64,000 nt of DNA, from assembly GCF_042655435.1 (NCBI RefSeq), contig NZ_JBHSMG010000002.1, positions 310,001 to 374,000 on the forward strand, written 5' to 3'. The stretch is from Lysinimonas soli (lineage in GTDB: Bacteria; Actinomycetota; Actinomycetes; Actinomycetales; Microbacteriaceae). Made by a program: the position numbers and the translations under genes. The notes under the pieces are model-generated. The model saw nothing but the letters and a program-made list of their open reading frames with translations. It searched no databases and was not told the origin of the DNA. Below are positions 1 to 7,228 of the stretch, piece after piece. Positions within the stretch are counted from its first letter, which is position 1. Every line of letters begins with the position of its first letter.

Positions 1-466
1 TGTGCTCGGCCATGCCGAGATCGCGCGGCGTCTCGCGCCGATGCCGGTCGCCACGGGTGAGCACGTGCAGAATCGGGTCATCTTCAAGCAGATGCTGCAG
101 GCGAAGTCCCTCGCGGTGCTGCAGATGGATGCGTGCCGCGTCGGCGGCGTGAACGAGAACATCTCGATCCTGCTCCTGGCCGCCAAGTTCGGCGTCCCGG
201 TCTGCCCGCACGCCGGCGGCGTCGGGCTGTGCGAGACGGTGCAGCACCTGTCGTACTTCGACTACGTCTGCGTGTCGGGGTCGCAGGACGGCCGGATGAT
301 CGAGTTCGCCGACCACCTGCACGAGCACTTCGTGACTCCCGCATCCGTGGTCGGCGGTCGTTATCGCGTGCCGACGGCTCCGGGCGCGGGGTCCGAGATG
401 CGTGCCGCGTCGATCGAGGAATGGGTATTCCCCGGTGGGCACGGGTGGACGAAGATCAACGGCTGA
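1..466 (+). CDS. fucD: L-fuconate dehydratase, C-terminal part (5' end outside window)
   Basis: Enolase-superfamily dehydratase that would convert L-fuconate to 2-keto-3-deoxy-L-fuconate in the non-phosphorylative L-fucose pathway. Only about the last 154 residues lie in the window; the reading frame is open to the left edge, so the first visible GTG is not a start. Recognisable FucD signatures are the STGEH-like 'VATGEHVQNRV' strand, 'RVGGVNENISILLLAAKFG', 'CPHAGGVGLCE' with the catalytic-strand His, and the tail 'FADHLHEHFVTP'. It ends 10 bases before the FAH-family gene, so it is the visible head of the operon. The assignment rests on remembered family motifs, not an alignment; another MR-subgroup sugar-acid dehydratase is possible but less likely. 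Confidence 0.85.
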   Translation, partial: VLGHAEIARRLAPMPVATGEHVQNRVIFKQMLQAKSLAVLQMDACRVGGVNENISILLLAAKFGVPVCPHAGGVGLCETVQHLSYFDYVCVSGSQDGRMIEFADHLHEHFVTPASVVGGRYRVPTAPGAGSEMRAASIEEWVFPGGHGWTKING

Positions 467-476
467 GGCGGGAACC

Positions 477-1349
477 ATGCTCAAGTTCATCCGATTGGGT
501 CCCATGGGAGCCGAACGCCCCGCGGTCATCGACGAGCAGGGCGTCGTTCACGACCTCTCCGGTCTGACCTCGGACATCGACGGCTCCTTTCTCGCCGGAG
601 GCGGGCTGGATGCTGCCGCTCGGGCCCTGGCCGACGGCGCCCTGCCCGTGCTCGACGATCCGGGCGACGGATCGGCGCTCCGCCTCGGTGCCCCGATCGC
701 GCGGCCGACCGCGGTGATCTGCATCGGGATGAACTACGCGGCGCACGCGGCCGAGTCGGGCGCGGAGCCGCCGACGCGCACCGTCATCTTCTTCAAGCAT
801 CCGAACACCGTCGTCGGCCCGTACGACGAGGTGCTGCTGCCTCCCGGCTCGATGAAGACCGACTGGGAGGTGGAACTCGCCGTCGTGATCGGCACTCGGA
901 CCCGCTATCTGGCCTCGCCCGCCGATGCCCTCTCCCATGTGGCCGGCTTCGCGGTGTCGAACGACGTGTCCGAGCGCGAGTATCAGCTGGAGATCTCGGG
1001 AGGCCAATGGAGCAAGGGCAAGAGCAGCGAGACGTTCAATCCCCTCGGTCCCTGGCTCGTGCCGGCGGCCCAGGTCGGTGACGGGTCGGGACTCCATCTG
1101 CGGTCGTTCGTCAACGGCGAGCCGCGGCAGGACTCGACGACCTCCGACCTGATCTTCGACGTCGCGCGGCTGGTCTACGACCTCAGTCAGTACGTGGTGC
1201 TCGAGCCTGGCGATGTCATCAACACCGGGACCCCGCAGGGCGTCGCGTTGAGCGGCCGGTTCCCCTACCTCCGCGTCGGAGACGTGATGGAGCTCGAGAT
1301 CGACGGCCTCGGGCGTCAGCGGCAGACCATCGCGCAGGGGCGTCCGTGA
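477..1349 (+). CDS. Fumarylacetoacetate hydrolase (FAH) family protein, probable 2,4-diketo-3-deoxy-L-fuconate hydrolase
   Basis: 290-residue FAH-fold protein. In the oxidative L-fucose pathway such enzymes cleave 2,4-diketo-3-deoxy-L-fuconate to pyruvate and lactate; the substrate is inferred from the fucD neighbour. Visible motifs are 'CIGMNYAAHAAE' and 'FFKHPNTVVGP', the acidic metal-binding strand 'DWEVELAVVIG', 'SNDVSEREYQ' and the C-terminal 'INTGTPQGVA'. I chose the ATG at 477 because it gives the usual FAH N-terminus and follows a purine-rich stretch; an in-frame start at 402 would lie inside fucD. The stop overlaps the next gene by GTGA, implying translational coupling. The SDR that would make its substrate is not in the window and may lie to the left. 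Confidence 0.85.
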   Translation: MLKFIRLGPMGAERPAVIDEQGVVHDLSGLTSDIDGSFLAGGGLDAAARALADGALPVLDDPGDGSALRLGAPIARPTAVICIGMNYAAHAAESGAEPPTRTVIFFKHPNTVVGPYDEVLLPPGSMKTDWEVELAVVIGTRTRYLASPADALSHVAGFAVSNDVSEREYQLEISGGQWSKGKSSETFNPLGPWLVPAAQVGDGSGLHLRSFVNGEPRQDSTTSDLIFDVARLVYDLSQYVVLEPGDVINTGTPQGVALSGRFPYLRVGDVMELEIDGLGRQRQTIAQGRP

Positions 1350-2359
1350 CGACGCCGGGGTGGGGTACGCGCCGGTTGGGTCGCGGCGGCCTGGAGGTCG
1401 GGCCGAACGGGTTCGGCGTCGCGCCGATCGCGAACCTGGGTCGCGAGATCTCGCCCGAAGCCGCGTGGGGTGCTCTGGAGGCCGCATGGTCGGCGGGTGT
1501 GCGCTACTACGACACGGCGCCGCACTACGGCCTGGGCCTGGCCGAGCAGCGCCTCGGCGAGTTCCTGCGCACCAAGCCGCGCGACGAGTTCATCCTCTCC
1601 ACGAAGGTGGGGCGGCTGCTGGTCGAGAACCCATCGGGTCCCCAGCCCGACGATGAGGGCTTCGCGGTCACATCCCCCCTCATCCGTCGCCGGGACTACA
1701 GCGGTGACGGCATCCGCCGATCGCTTGACGAGAGCCTCGAGCGCCTGGGACTCGACCACGTCGATGTCGTGTTCGTCCACGACCCCGATGACTACTACCG
1801 CGAGGCCATGGAGGGATCCTTTCCCGCACTCGACGAGCTGCGCCGGACGGGAGTGATCACCTCCTACGGGGCGGGGATGAACCAGACGGCGATGCTGGCG
1901 GACTTCGTGCGCAACACCGAGCTGGATGTCGTCATGTGCGCCGGCCGATACACGCTCCTGGAGCAGGGCGGCCTCGATGACCTGATGCCCGCCGCGGCCG
2001 CGCGCGACGTGTCGATCGTCGCCGCTGCTGTCTTCAACTCCGGGCTGCTCGCTCGCGATCGGCCGTCTGCGGATGTGACCTACAACTACGTGCAGGCTCC
2101 TCCTGCGGTGCTCCAGCGGGTGAATGCCATCGCCGACGTGTGCGAGGCGCACGGCGTCGCCCTGCCCGCGGCGGCGCTGCAGTTCCCGCTCGGCCAGCCG
2201 ACCGTGGCCACCGTCTGCACGGGAGCGCGCTCGGCCGAGCAGGTGCAGCGCAATGCCGAGCTCTTCGAGGTGCCGATCCCTGATGCGCTCTGGGACGATC
2301 TCGTCGCCGCCGCGTTGATCGACCCGGCCGCGGCGCCGCCGCGGAGGGCCGAGCGATGA
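1346..2359 (+). CDS. Aldo/keto reductase, probable L-fucose (D-threo-aldose) 1-dehydrogenase
   Basis: 337-residue AKR with the complete catalytic tetrad in view: Asp and Tyr in 'YYDTAPHYGLG', Lys in 'LSTKVG' and His in 'FVHDPDD'. This subfamily (D-threo-aldose/L-fucose dehydrogenase, also called pyridoxal 4-dehydrogenase-like) oxidises L-fucose at C1 to the lactone with NAD(P), which fits the neighbouring fuconate dehydratase and the fuconolactonase-like gene further down. It starts at a GTG overlapping the upstream stop and ends in an ATGA overlap with the next gene, so it sits inside one transcript. Substrate could also be another 6-deoxy or D-threo sugar. Confidence 0.85.
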   Translation: MTTPGWGTRRLGRGGLEVGPNGFGVAPIANLGREISPEAAWGALEAAWSAGVRYYDTAPHYGLGLAEQRLGEFLRTKPRDEFILSTKVGRLLVENPSGPQPDDEGFAVTSPLIRRRDYSGDGIRRSLDESLERLGLDHVDVVFVHDPDDYYREAMEGSFPALDELRRTGVITSYGAGMNQTAMLADFVRNTELDVVMCAGRYTLLEQGGLDDLMPAAAARDVSIVAAAVFNSGLLARDRPSADVTYNYVQAPPAVLQRVNAIADVCEAHGVALPAAALQFPLGQPTVATVCTGARSAEQVQRNAELFEVPIPDALWDDLVAAALIDPAAAPPRRAER

Positions 2360-3441
2360 TCATCACTGCGGTGGAGGTCGTGCGCGTCACCGTTCCCGCG
2401 TACGACCCGCCGTTCGTGTGGCGCACGGGCCTTCCCGGTTCCGAACCGGAGTCGGACGGAGCGTGGCTGGTCATCCGCACCGACGCGGGCGTGACGGGCA
2501 TCGCGTTCGCCTTGCGCGGCGCGATGCTGCAGGACGTCGTGGACCGCCGCATCCGCGCCGACTTCGTGGGACGCGACCCGCTGGCCCGCGAGCTCCTCTG
2601 GGACCGCATCTGGGAGCTCGACCGGATCGACCGCTTCCCGATCTTCGTGCAGGGGGTCATCGATGTCGCCCTCTGGGACCTGGCAGGCAAGGCGGCGAAG
2701 ATGCCGGTCTACCAGTTGCTCGGCTCGTATCGCGAATCGCTGCCCGCGTACGCCTCGACGGTCACCTTCGGATCGATCGAGGAGTACCTCGACGTCGCCG
2801 ACCAGTGCCTCGAGCTCGGCTACTCGGCGATCAAGCTGCACGCCTGGGGCGACGCGCGCCGGGACGCCCGGCTCTGCGAAGCGCTGCGAGAGCACGTCGG
2901 CCCGGACGTACCGCTCATGTACGACGGGTCGGCGGGCTTCGACCTGCTCGACGCGAGCTACCTCGGCACGGCATTGAGCGCGGCGGATTACCTCTGGTAC
3001 GAGGAGCCGATGCGCGAGTTCAGCGTGACGGCGTACTCGTGGCTGGCCGAACGCGTCGACGTGCCGCTCCTCGTGGCGGAGGTGGCCGAGGGCGCGCACA
3101 TGAAGACGGCGGACTTCATCGCGGCCGGGTGCGCGGCGGCCGTCCGCACCAGCACCGGGCTGCGGGGCGGCTTCACGGGAGCGATGCGCACCGCCCACCT
3201 CGCCGATGCCTTCCTGCTGCGCGCCGAGGTGCACGGGCCGGGCGTGGCCAACCGGCACCTGTGCATGGCGATCAGCAACACCACCTACTACGAGTCGCTG
3301 ATCGACTCGAACCCGGTCCGGCGCCCGTCCGACGTCGACGCGGCCGGGAACACCCACGCCCCGACGCTCCCGGGCGTCGGATTCGAGGAGGCGTGGGCCG
3401 ACGGAGCGCCCACCGAACTGGCCGCGGCACTGGAGGATTGA
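2356..3441 (+). CDS. Mandelate racemase/muconate lactonizing enzyme family protein
   Basis: 361-residue enolase-superfamily protein with an N-terminal capping domain and a C-terminal TIM barrel. Candidate metal ligands are Asp190 ('MYDGSAGF'), Glu216 ('YEEP') and Glu242 ('LLVAEVAEG'), with a His at 293 in 'EVHGP' on the last catalytic strands. The second-strand motif reads K160-L-H162 rather than the usual K-x-K, so the base pair differs from textbook mandelate racemase. A dehydratase or epimerase acting on a sugar acid is likely; the substrate is unknown. It overlaps its neighbour by ATGA at the 5' end and is 2 bases from the next enolase paralogue. Confidence 0.8.
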   Translation: MIITAVEVVRVTVPAYDPPFVWRTGLPGSEPESDGAWLVIRTDAGVTGIAFALRGAMLQDVVDRRIRADFVGRDPLARELLWDRIWELDRIDRFPIFVQGVIDVALWDLAGKAAKMPVYQLLGSYRESLPAYASTVTFGSIEEYLDVADQCLELGYSAIKLHAWGDARRDARLCEALREHVGPDVPLMYDGSAGFDLLDASYLGTALSAADYLWYEEPMREFSVTAYSWLAERVDVPLLVAEVAEGAHMKTADFIAAGCAAAVRTSTGLRGGFTGAMRTAHLADAFLLRAEVHGPGVANRHLCMAISNTTYYESLIDSNPVRRPSDVDAAGNTHAPTLPGVGFEEAWADGAPTELAAALED

Positions 3442-3443
3442 CC

Positions 3444-4559
3444 ATGAGGATCACGGAGGTCGAGATCCGGGCGTGCAGTCCGGGCCTCGTGTCGGGTGCG
3501 GAAATCGACGCGGTCGACGGGGCGAATCTGCGCGGCGGATCCGCACCGGACGTGGTGGTCGTCTCCGTGAAGACCGACGAAGGCATCACGGGAGTCTCAT
3601 TCGGTTCCGGCGGGCTGGACGCGCGCATCACCGCCCGCGCGTTCGCGCAGGTGCGCCCCTTCTTCCTCGGTCGCAATCCGATGGCCCGCGAGCAGAACGC
3701 GGAGGAGTTCCGCTGGTTCGACCGCCGCTGGAATCATTCGCCGATCTATGCGTACGGCCCGTTCGACATCGCCTGCTGGGACATCGTCGGCCTCCGCGCC
3801 GGCCTTCCGATCCACGAGTTGATCGGGACCGCCGCCGAGCGGCGCGCGGTCTACGTGAGTTCGATGTTCCTCAGCACACCGGAGGAGTACGCGGCTCAGG
3901 CGCTCGAGGTCAAGGCGCGCGGGATCCGCGGGTACAAAGTGCACCCGCCGTCACCCGCCGCCCTCGACGTCGAGGTGTACACCGCGGTACGTGAGGCGGT
4001 AGGTCCGGAGTTCCCCCTGATGGCGGACCCGGTGGCGACCCACTCCTACGAAGAGGCCCTTCGAGTCGGCCGGGTCCTCGAGTCCCTCGACTACGGCTGG
4101 TTCGAGGAGCCGTTCTACGACTACGACCTTCAGTCGTACATCAAGTTGCGTCAGAAGCTCGACATCCCGATCGCGGGAACCGAGACGATCGCCGGCGGTG
4201 CCCAGCTCACGGCGCAGTTCATCGCCAGCGGCGCGGTCGACATCGTGCGTACCGATCCGTCGTGGCGCGGAGGCATCACCTCAGCGCTGAAGGTCGCCCG
4301 CCTCGCCGAGGCATTCGGCATGACCTGTGAGCTGCACACCGCGCTCTACCACCCTCTCGAGCTGGCGAATCTGCACACCGCCTTGGCGATGAGCAATACC
4401 AACTGGTTCGAGCTGCTCTATCCGATCGAGGACTTCGCCTTCGGGCTGGCCGAACCGCTCGACATCCGCGACGGCTACGCCTACGCGCCGACGGCGCCAG
4501 GGCTCGGCGCCGTCTACGACTGGGACGCGATCGAGAACGCCACCGTGGAGATCGTGTGA
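3444..4559 (+). CDS. Second mandelate racemase/enolase-superfamily dehydratase
   Basis: 371 residues, paralogous in fold to the preceding gene but clearly divergent from it. Metal ligands appear as Asp195 ('LMADPVATH'), Glu221 ('WFEEPF') and Glu247 ('IAGTETIAGG'); His298 in 'CELHTALYHP' sits where the MR-group His base belongs. As in its neighbour the strand-2 motif is K165-V-H167. Two such enzymes plus fucD in one operon imply that at least two further sugar acids, or consecutive steps on one acid, are handled here. The ATG at 3444 is chosen because it directly follows the upstream stop and gives the usual 'MRITEVEI' family start. Function beyond acid-sugar dehydration or epimerisation is not assignable. 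Confidence 0.8.
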   Translation: MRITEVEIRACSPGLVSGAEIDAVDGANLRGGSAPDVVVVSVKTDEGITGVSFGSGGLDARITARAFAQVRPFFLGRNPMAREQNAEEFRWFDRRWNHSPIYAYGPFDIACWDIVGLRAGLPIHELIGTAAERRAVYVSSMFLSTPEEYAAQALEVKARGIRGYKVHPPSPAALDVEVYTAVREAVGPEFPLMADPVATHSYEEALRVGRVLESLDYGWFEEPFYDYDLQSYIKLRQKLDIPIAGTETIAGGAQLTAQFIASGAVDIVRTDPSWRGGITSALKVARLAEAFGMTCELHTALYHPLELANLHTALAMSNTNWFELLYPIEDFAFGLAEPLDIRDGYAYAPTAPGLGAVYDWDAIENATVEIV

Positions 4560-4590
4560 GCCGCGCAATGGGCAAACGAGGAGGGATCGC

Positions 4591-4914
4591 ATGAAACGTG
4601 TCGCATCGGTGATCGGCCTGCCCCCGGAGAGCGTCGAACGTTACGAGGAGCTGCACGCGGCCGTCTGGCCGGGCGTGCTCGCGAGGATCGCGGCGAGCCA
4701 TATCGTGAACTACTCGATCTATCGATACGGCGAACTCCTGTTCTCGTATTTCGAGTACGACGGCTCCGACTACGACGCGGACATGGCCGCGATGGCGGCG
4801 GATCCCATCACGCGGGACTGGTGGGCGGTCTGCATGCCGTTGCAGCGTCCCGTCGAGGACCGGGCGGAGGGAGAGTGGTGGAAAGAGATCCCCGAAATCT
4901 TCCACACCGACTGA
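4591..4914 (+). CDS. L-rhamnose mutarotase (RhaM/DUF718) family protein
   Basis: 107-residue dimeric ferredoxin-like mutarotase family member with the family signature 'YEELHAAVWPGVL', 'NYSIYRYGELLFSYFEY' and the Trp-rich end 'GEWWKEIPEIFH'. RhaM proteins interconvert alpha and beta anomers of 6-deoxy sugars. In this L-fucose-type operon it probably serves L-fucose or a related 6-deoxyhexose rather than rhamnose, which has its own RhaM at 15.5-15.8 kb. A good ribosome binding site (GAGGAGG) precedes the ATG. The stop overlaps the next start as TGATG. Confidence 0.88.
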   Translation: MKRVASVIGLPPESVERYEELHAAVWPGVLARIAASHIVNYSIYRYGELLFSYFEYDGSDYDADMAAMAADPITRDWWAVCMPLQRPVEDRAEGEWWKEIPEIFHTD

Positions 4915-5570
4915 TGTCCGTCTTCGAGCAGCAGGCGGGTGACGAGCGGCTCACCTCGGCCATGTTGAGCGACGCGCTGGACGAGTGCGGACTTCGCGGG
5001 CAGGTGCTCGATGCGCGGCTCGCTCCGGTCGTCCCCGGCTCGCGATCGTTCGGGCGCGCCGCGACCGCGCACTTCGCCGCGAGCGAGGCCGACGAGCCGG
5101 ATGATCCCTATGCAGCGGCCATCGACTTCATCAGCGGAGTGCAGCGCGGAGAGTTGGTCGTGATCGCGACGGCGCAGAGCAACGCCTCGGCCTTCTGGGG
5201 CGAGCTGTTCAGCGCGGCGGCGATCGGCGCCGGCGCGGTCGGAGTGGTCACCGACGGCAACCTGCGCGATACTCCCAAGATCGCCGGGCTCGGCTTTCCC
5301 GCCTTTTCCCGGTCGCGCCGTCCCATCGACTACCGGCGCCGGATGGCGATCACCGAGGTTCGCGGAGCGGTCACCATCGGTGGGGTCCGGATCGCAAACG
5401 GCGATCTCGTGCTGGCGGACGACGATGGCGTGGTCGTGGTGCCGCGCGCGCGGGAGGCGGAGGTGCTCGCCGCGGCGCGGCGGCGGGCGGCCGAGGAGTC
5501 CGTGGTGCTCGCCGAACTGCTCGCGGGTGAGACCCTGCGGGCCGTCTGGGACCGGCACCGGATCCTCTGA
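4914..5570 (+). CDS. RraA-family protein (HMG/CHA aldolase-like)
   Basis: 218-residue RraA fold. The signature 'GELFSAAAIGAGAVGVVTDGNLRDT' holds the Gly-rich loop and the Arg-Asp pair that bind pyruvate/Mg2+ in 4-hydroxy-4-methyl-2-oxoglutarate aldolases; the C-terminus 'VLADDDGVVVVPRARE' is also typical. True RraA proteins regulate RNase E, but the operon context argues for a retro-aldol or decarboxylase role on a 2-keto-3-deoxy acid. It could be the missing aldolase for the products of the two enolase paralogues. The start shares bases with the mutarotase stop. The operon appears to end here: the next gene has its own promoter. Confidence 0.8.
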   Translation: MSVFEQQAGDERLTSAMLSDALDECGLRGQVLDARLAPVVPGSRSFGRAATAHFAASEADEPDDPYAAAIDFISGVQRGELVVIATAQSNASAFWGELFSAAAIGAGAVGVVTDGNLRDTPKIAGLGFPAFSRSRRPIDYRRRMAITEVRGAVTIGGVRIANGDLVLADDDGVVVVPRAREAEVLAAARRRAAEESVVLAELLAGETLRAVWDRHRIL

Positions 5571-5576
5571 CGGCAC

Positions 5577-5606
5577 TTGACCTGGTAAATCGATTTTCCA
5601 TATGCT
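5577..5606 (+). promoter_or_regulatory. Sigma70-type promoter with embedded LacI-type operator
   Basis: TTGACC (5577-5582) and TATGCT (5601-5606) are separated by 18 bases. The spacer itself (5583-5600) is TGGTAAATCGATTTTCCA, a near-perfect palindrome centred on CG, the usual form of a LacI-family operator. A repressor here would block polymerase directly. Transcription would begin about 6-7 bases after TATGCT, that is at or next to the ATG at 5613, so the mRNA may be leaderless. The best candidate regulator is the LacI gene at 10.9 kb. Confidence 0.65.
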
Positions 5607-5612
5607 GGAGGC

Positions 5613-6782
5613 ATGACAGTGGAGTCGTCGACGACCGTCGCATTGCGGGGGATGACCTGGGACCATCCGCGGGGGGTCGACGGGCTCCGCGCCTGCGACG
5701 CGCTGCTGATGCAGCGGCACGGCGTCACGGTGGAGTGGGAGGCTCGCTCTCTCCTCGCCTTCGGCGACCAGCACGTGGCCGACTTCGCGTCCGACTTCGA
5801 CCTGATGGTCATCGATCACCCGCACGTGCCGGACGCCGCCGCCGCCGGTGCGCTGCTGCCGCTCGACTCCCTGCCGCAACTCGCCGACCTCGAGCGCGAG
5901 AGCGTCGGGCGTTCGCACGAGTCCTACCGCTATCGCGGCACGCAATGGGCTCTCGGCGTGGATGCTGCGGCGCAAGTCAGTGCGTTCCGGCCCGATCGGA
6001 TCGACGGGGCACCGGTGTTCTGGAGCGACGCTCTCGAGCTGGCGCGTACCGGAGTCGTGCTCTGGCCGTACAAGCCGGTCGACGCGTTCAGCACCTTCGC
6101 CACGCTGATGGCGCAGCGTGGCGCGCCGCTCGCCGAGCCTGACCGCTTCGTCGATCGTGCCGCCGCCGCCGACGTGCTCGACGCCATGATCGAGCTGGCG
6201 GACGCCGTTCCGGACTGGTGCGCCGACGCGAACCCCATCGATGTCGCCGAAGCGCTCGTCGGCGGGGGAGGCCACGGCGACGGGTACCACGTCGGTGTGG
6301 CCCTCTTCGGGTACACGAACTACTCCCGGCCCGGATTCCGGGAGCACGTGCTCGCCTACGACGACCTACCCTCACTCGACGGGCGGGCGGGCGGGTCCAC
6401 CCTCGGCGGAGCCGGGATCGCCGTGTCGGCGACGACGCGGCATCCGGAGTTGGCGGCCGCTGTGGCGGCGACGCTCGCCGGCGCCGAGGCGCAGCTCGGG
6501 CCGTACACGGCCGGCGGCGGCCAGCCGGGCAATCTGCGTGCCTGGCGCAGCGACACCGACAACGAGGCGACCAGGGGATTCTTCCGCAACACCCTTCGGA
6601 CGCTCGAGCGCGCCTGGGTGCGCCCGAGAGCGATCGGGTGGCCCGAGCTCCAATTCGCGCTCTCGCACCTGGTGCGCGACGCAATCCTGGATCGGCGCGT
6701 CGACCACGCCGTCCTGGACGCGATCGAGCGGTTGCCCGGCCTTCACCTCCGCGAGCCGATCGGAACGGGGGCCTCGGCGTGA
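5613..6782 (+). CDS. Solute-binding-protein-like protein without signal peptide (cytoplasmic)
   Basis: 389-residue protein resembling sugar ABC-transporter substrate-binding proteins (family 1): 'DLMVIDHPHVPDAAAAGALLPLD', 'TQWALGVDAAAQV', and the C-terminal lobe 'GGSTLGGAGIAVSATTRHPELAAA'. It lacks a signal peptide and lipobox, and the in-frame stop of the previous gene at 5568-5570 leaves no room for one upstream. It heads an operon of CoA-thioester and lactone enzymes with no permease, so it probably binds a metabolite in the cytosol. The ATG at 5613 fits a leaderless transcript; a GTG at 5619 lies 7 bases after GGAGG and is an alternative start. Role unknown; sensor, chaperone or carrier are all possible. 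Confidence 0.72.
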   Translation: MTVESSTTVALRGMTWDHPRGVDGLRACDALLMQRHGVTVEWEARSLLAFGDQHVADFASDFDLMVIDHPHVPDAAAAGALLPLDSLPQLADLERESVGRSHESYRYRGTQWALGVDAAAQVSAFRPDRIDGAPVFWSDALELARTGVVLWPYKPVDAFSTFATLMAQRGAPLAEPDRFVDRAAAADVLDAMIELADAVPDWCADANPIDVAEALVGGGGHGDGYHVGVALFGYTNYSRPGFREHVLAYDDLPSLDGRAGGSTLGGAGIAVSATTRHPELAAAVAATLAGAEAQLGPYTAGGGQPGNLRAWRSDTDNEATRGFFRNTLRTLERAWVRPRAIGWPELQFALSHLVRDAILDRRVDHAVLDAIERLPGLHLREPIGTGASA

Positions 6783-7228
6783 CGTTCTTCGAGGAGTACG
6801 AACTGGGTTCGACGCGCAAGAGCCACGGTCGCACCGTCACCGAGGCCGACATCGTGCTGCACGCCGGCCAGACCGGCGACTTCTTTCCACACCACATGGA
6901 TGCCGAGTTCGCCAGGTCGCTGCCCGGTGGTGAGCGGATGGCTCACGGCACGCTCATCCTCTCGATGTCGGTCGGGATGCTCGCCGGTGACATCAACGAG
7001 CAGGCCATGAGCTACGGGTACGACCGCGTCCGGTTCATCCGGCCGGTGCACATCGGCGACACGATCACCTCCCGCAGCGAGATCGTCGGGCTGCGGGAGC
7101 ACCCGAAGCAACCCGAGCTCTACGGCTTCGCCGATGAGCAGGTCGAAGTCGTCAACCAACGCGGCGAGGTCGTCGCCGCGTTCATGCATCTCTACCTCGT
7201 CAACCGCCGACCCGGGAGCGCCCGATGA
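6779..7228 (+). CDS. MaoC-family (R)-specific enoyl-CoA hydratase/dehydratase
   Basis: 149-residue single hot-dog protein. The catalytic hydratase-2 motif D-x-x-P-x-H-x-D is intact in 'TGDFFPHHMDAEFA', so it should hydrate or dehydrate an acyl-CoA. 'RMAHGTLILSMSVGM' and 'YGYDRVRFIRPVHIGDTI' are typical of the group that includes mesaconyl- and itaconyl-CoA hydratase relatives. GTG start overlaps the upstream stop; ATGA overlap with the next gene. Pairing with the CaiB/BaiF transferase below implies the substrate is activated to a CoA ester and then (de)hydrated. Confidence 0.85.
   Translation: MTFFEEYELGSTRKSHGRTVTEADIVLHAGQTGDFFPHHMDAEFARSLPGGERMAHGTLILSMSVGMLAGDINEQAMSYGYDRVRFIRPVHIGDTITSRSEIVGLREHPKQPELYGFADEQVEVVNQRGEVVAAFMHLYLVNRRPGSAR

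Noticed and set aside
402..476. Earlier start for the FAH-family gene
   Set aside because: It lies within the fucD coding end; the family N-terminus begins at the ATG at 477.
2418..3443. Upstream extension of the second enolase-superfamily gene by 342 codons
   Set aside because: It overlaps the first enolase gene in another frame and translates to low-complexity Arg/Pro-rich sequence; the true start is the ATG at 3444.
4591..4914. Annotating this as the rhamnose mutarotase RhaM of the rhamnose pathway
   Set aside because: A separate RhaM sits inside the rhamnose operon at 15.5 kb; this copy belongs to the fucose-type operon.
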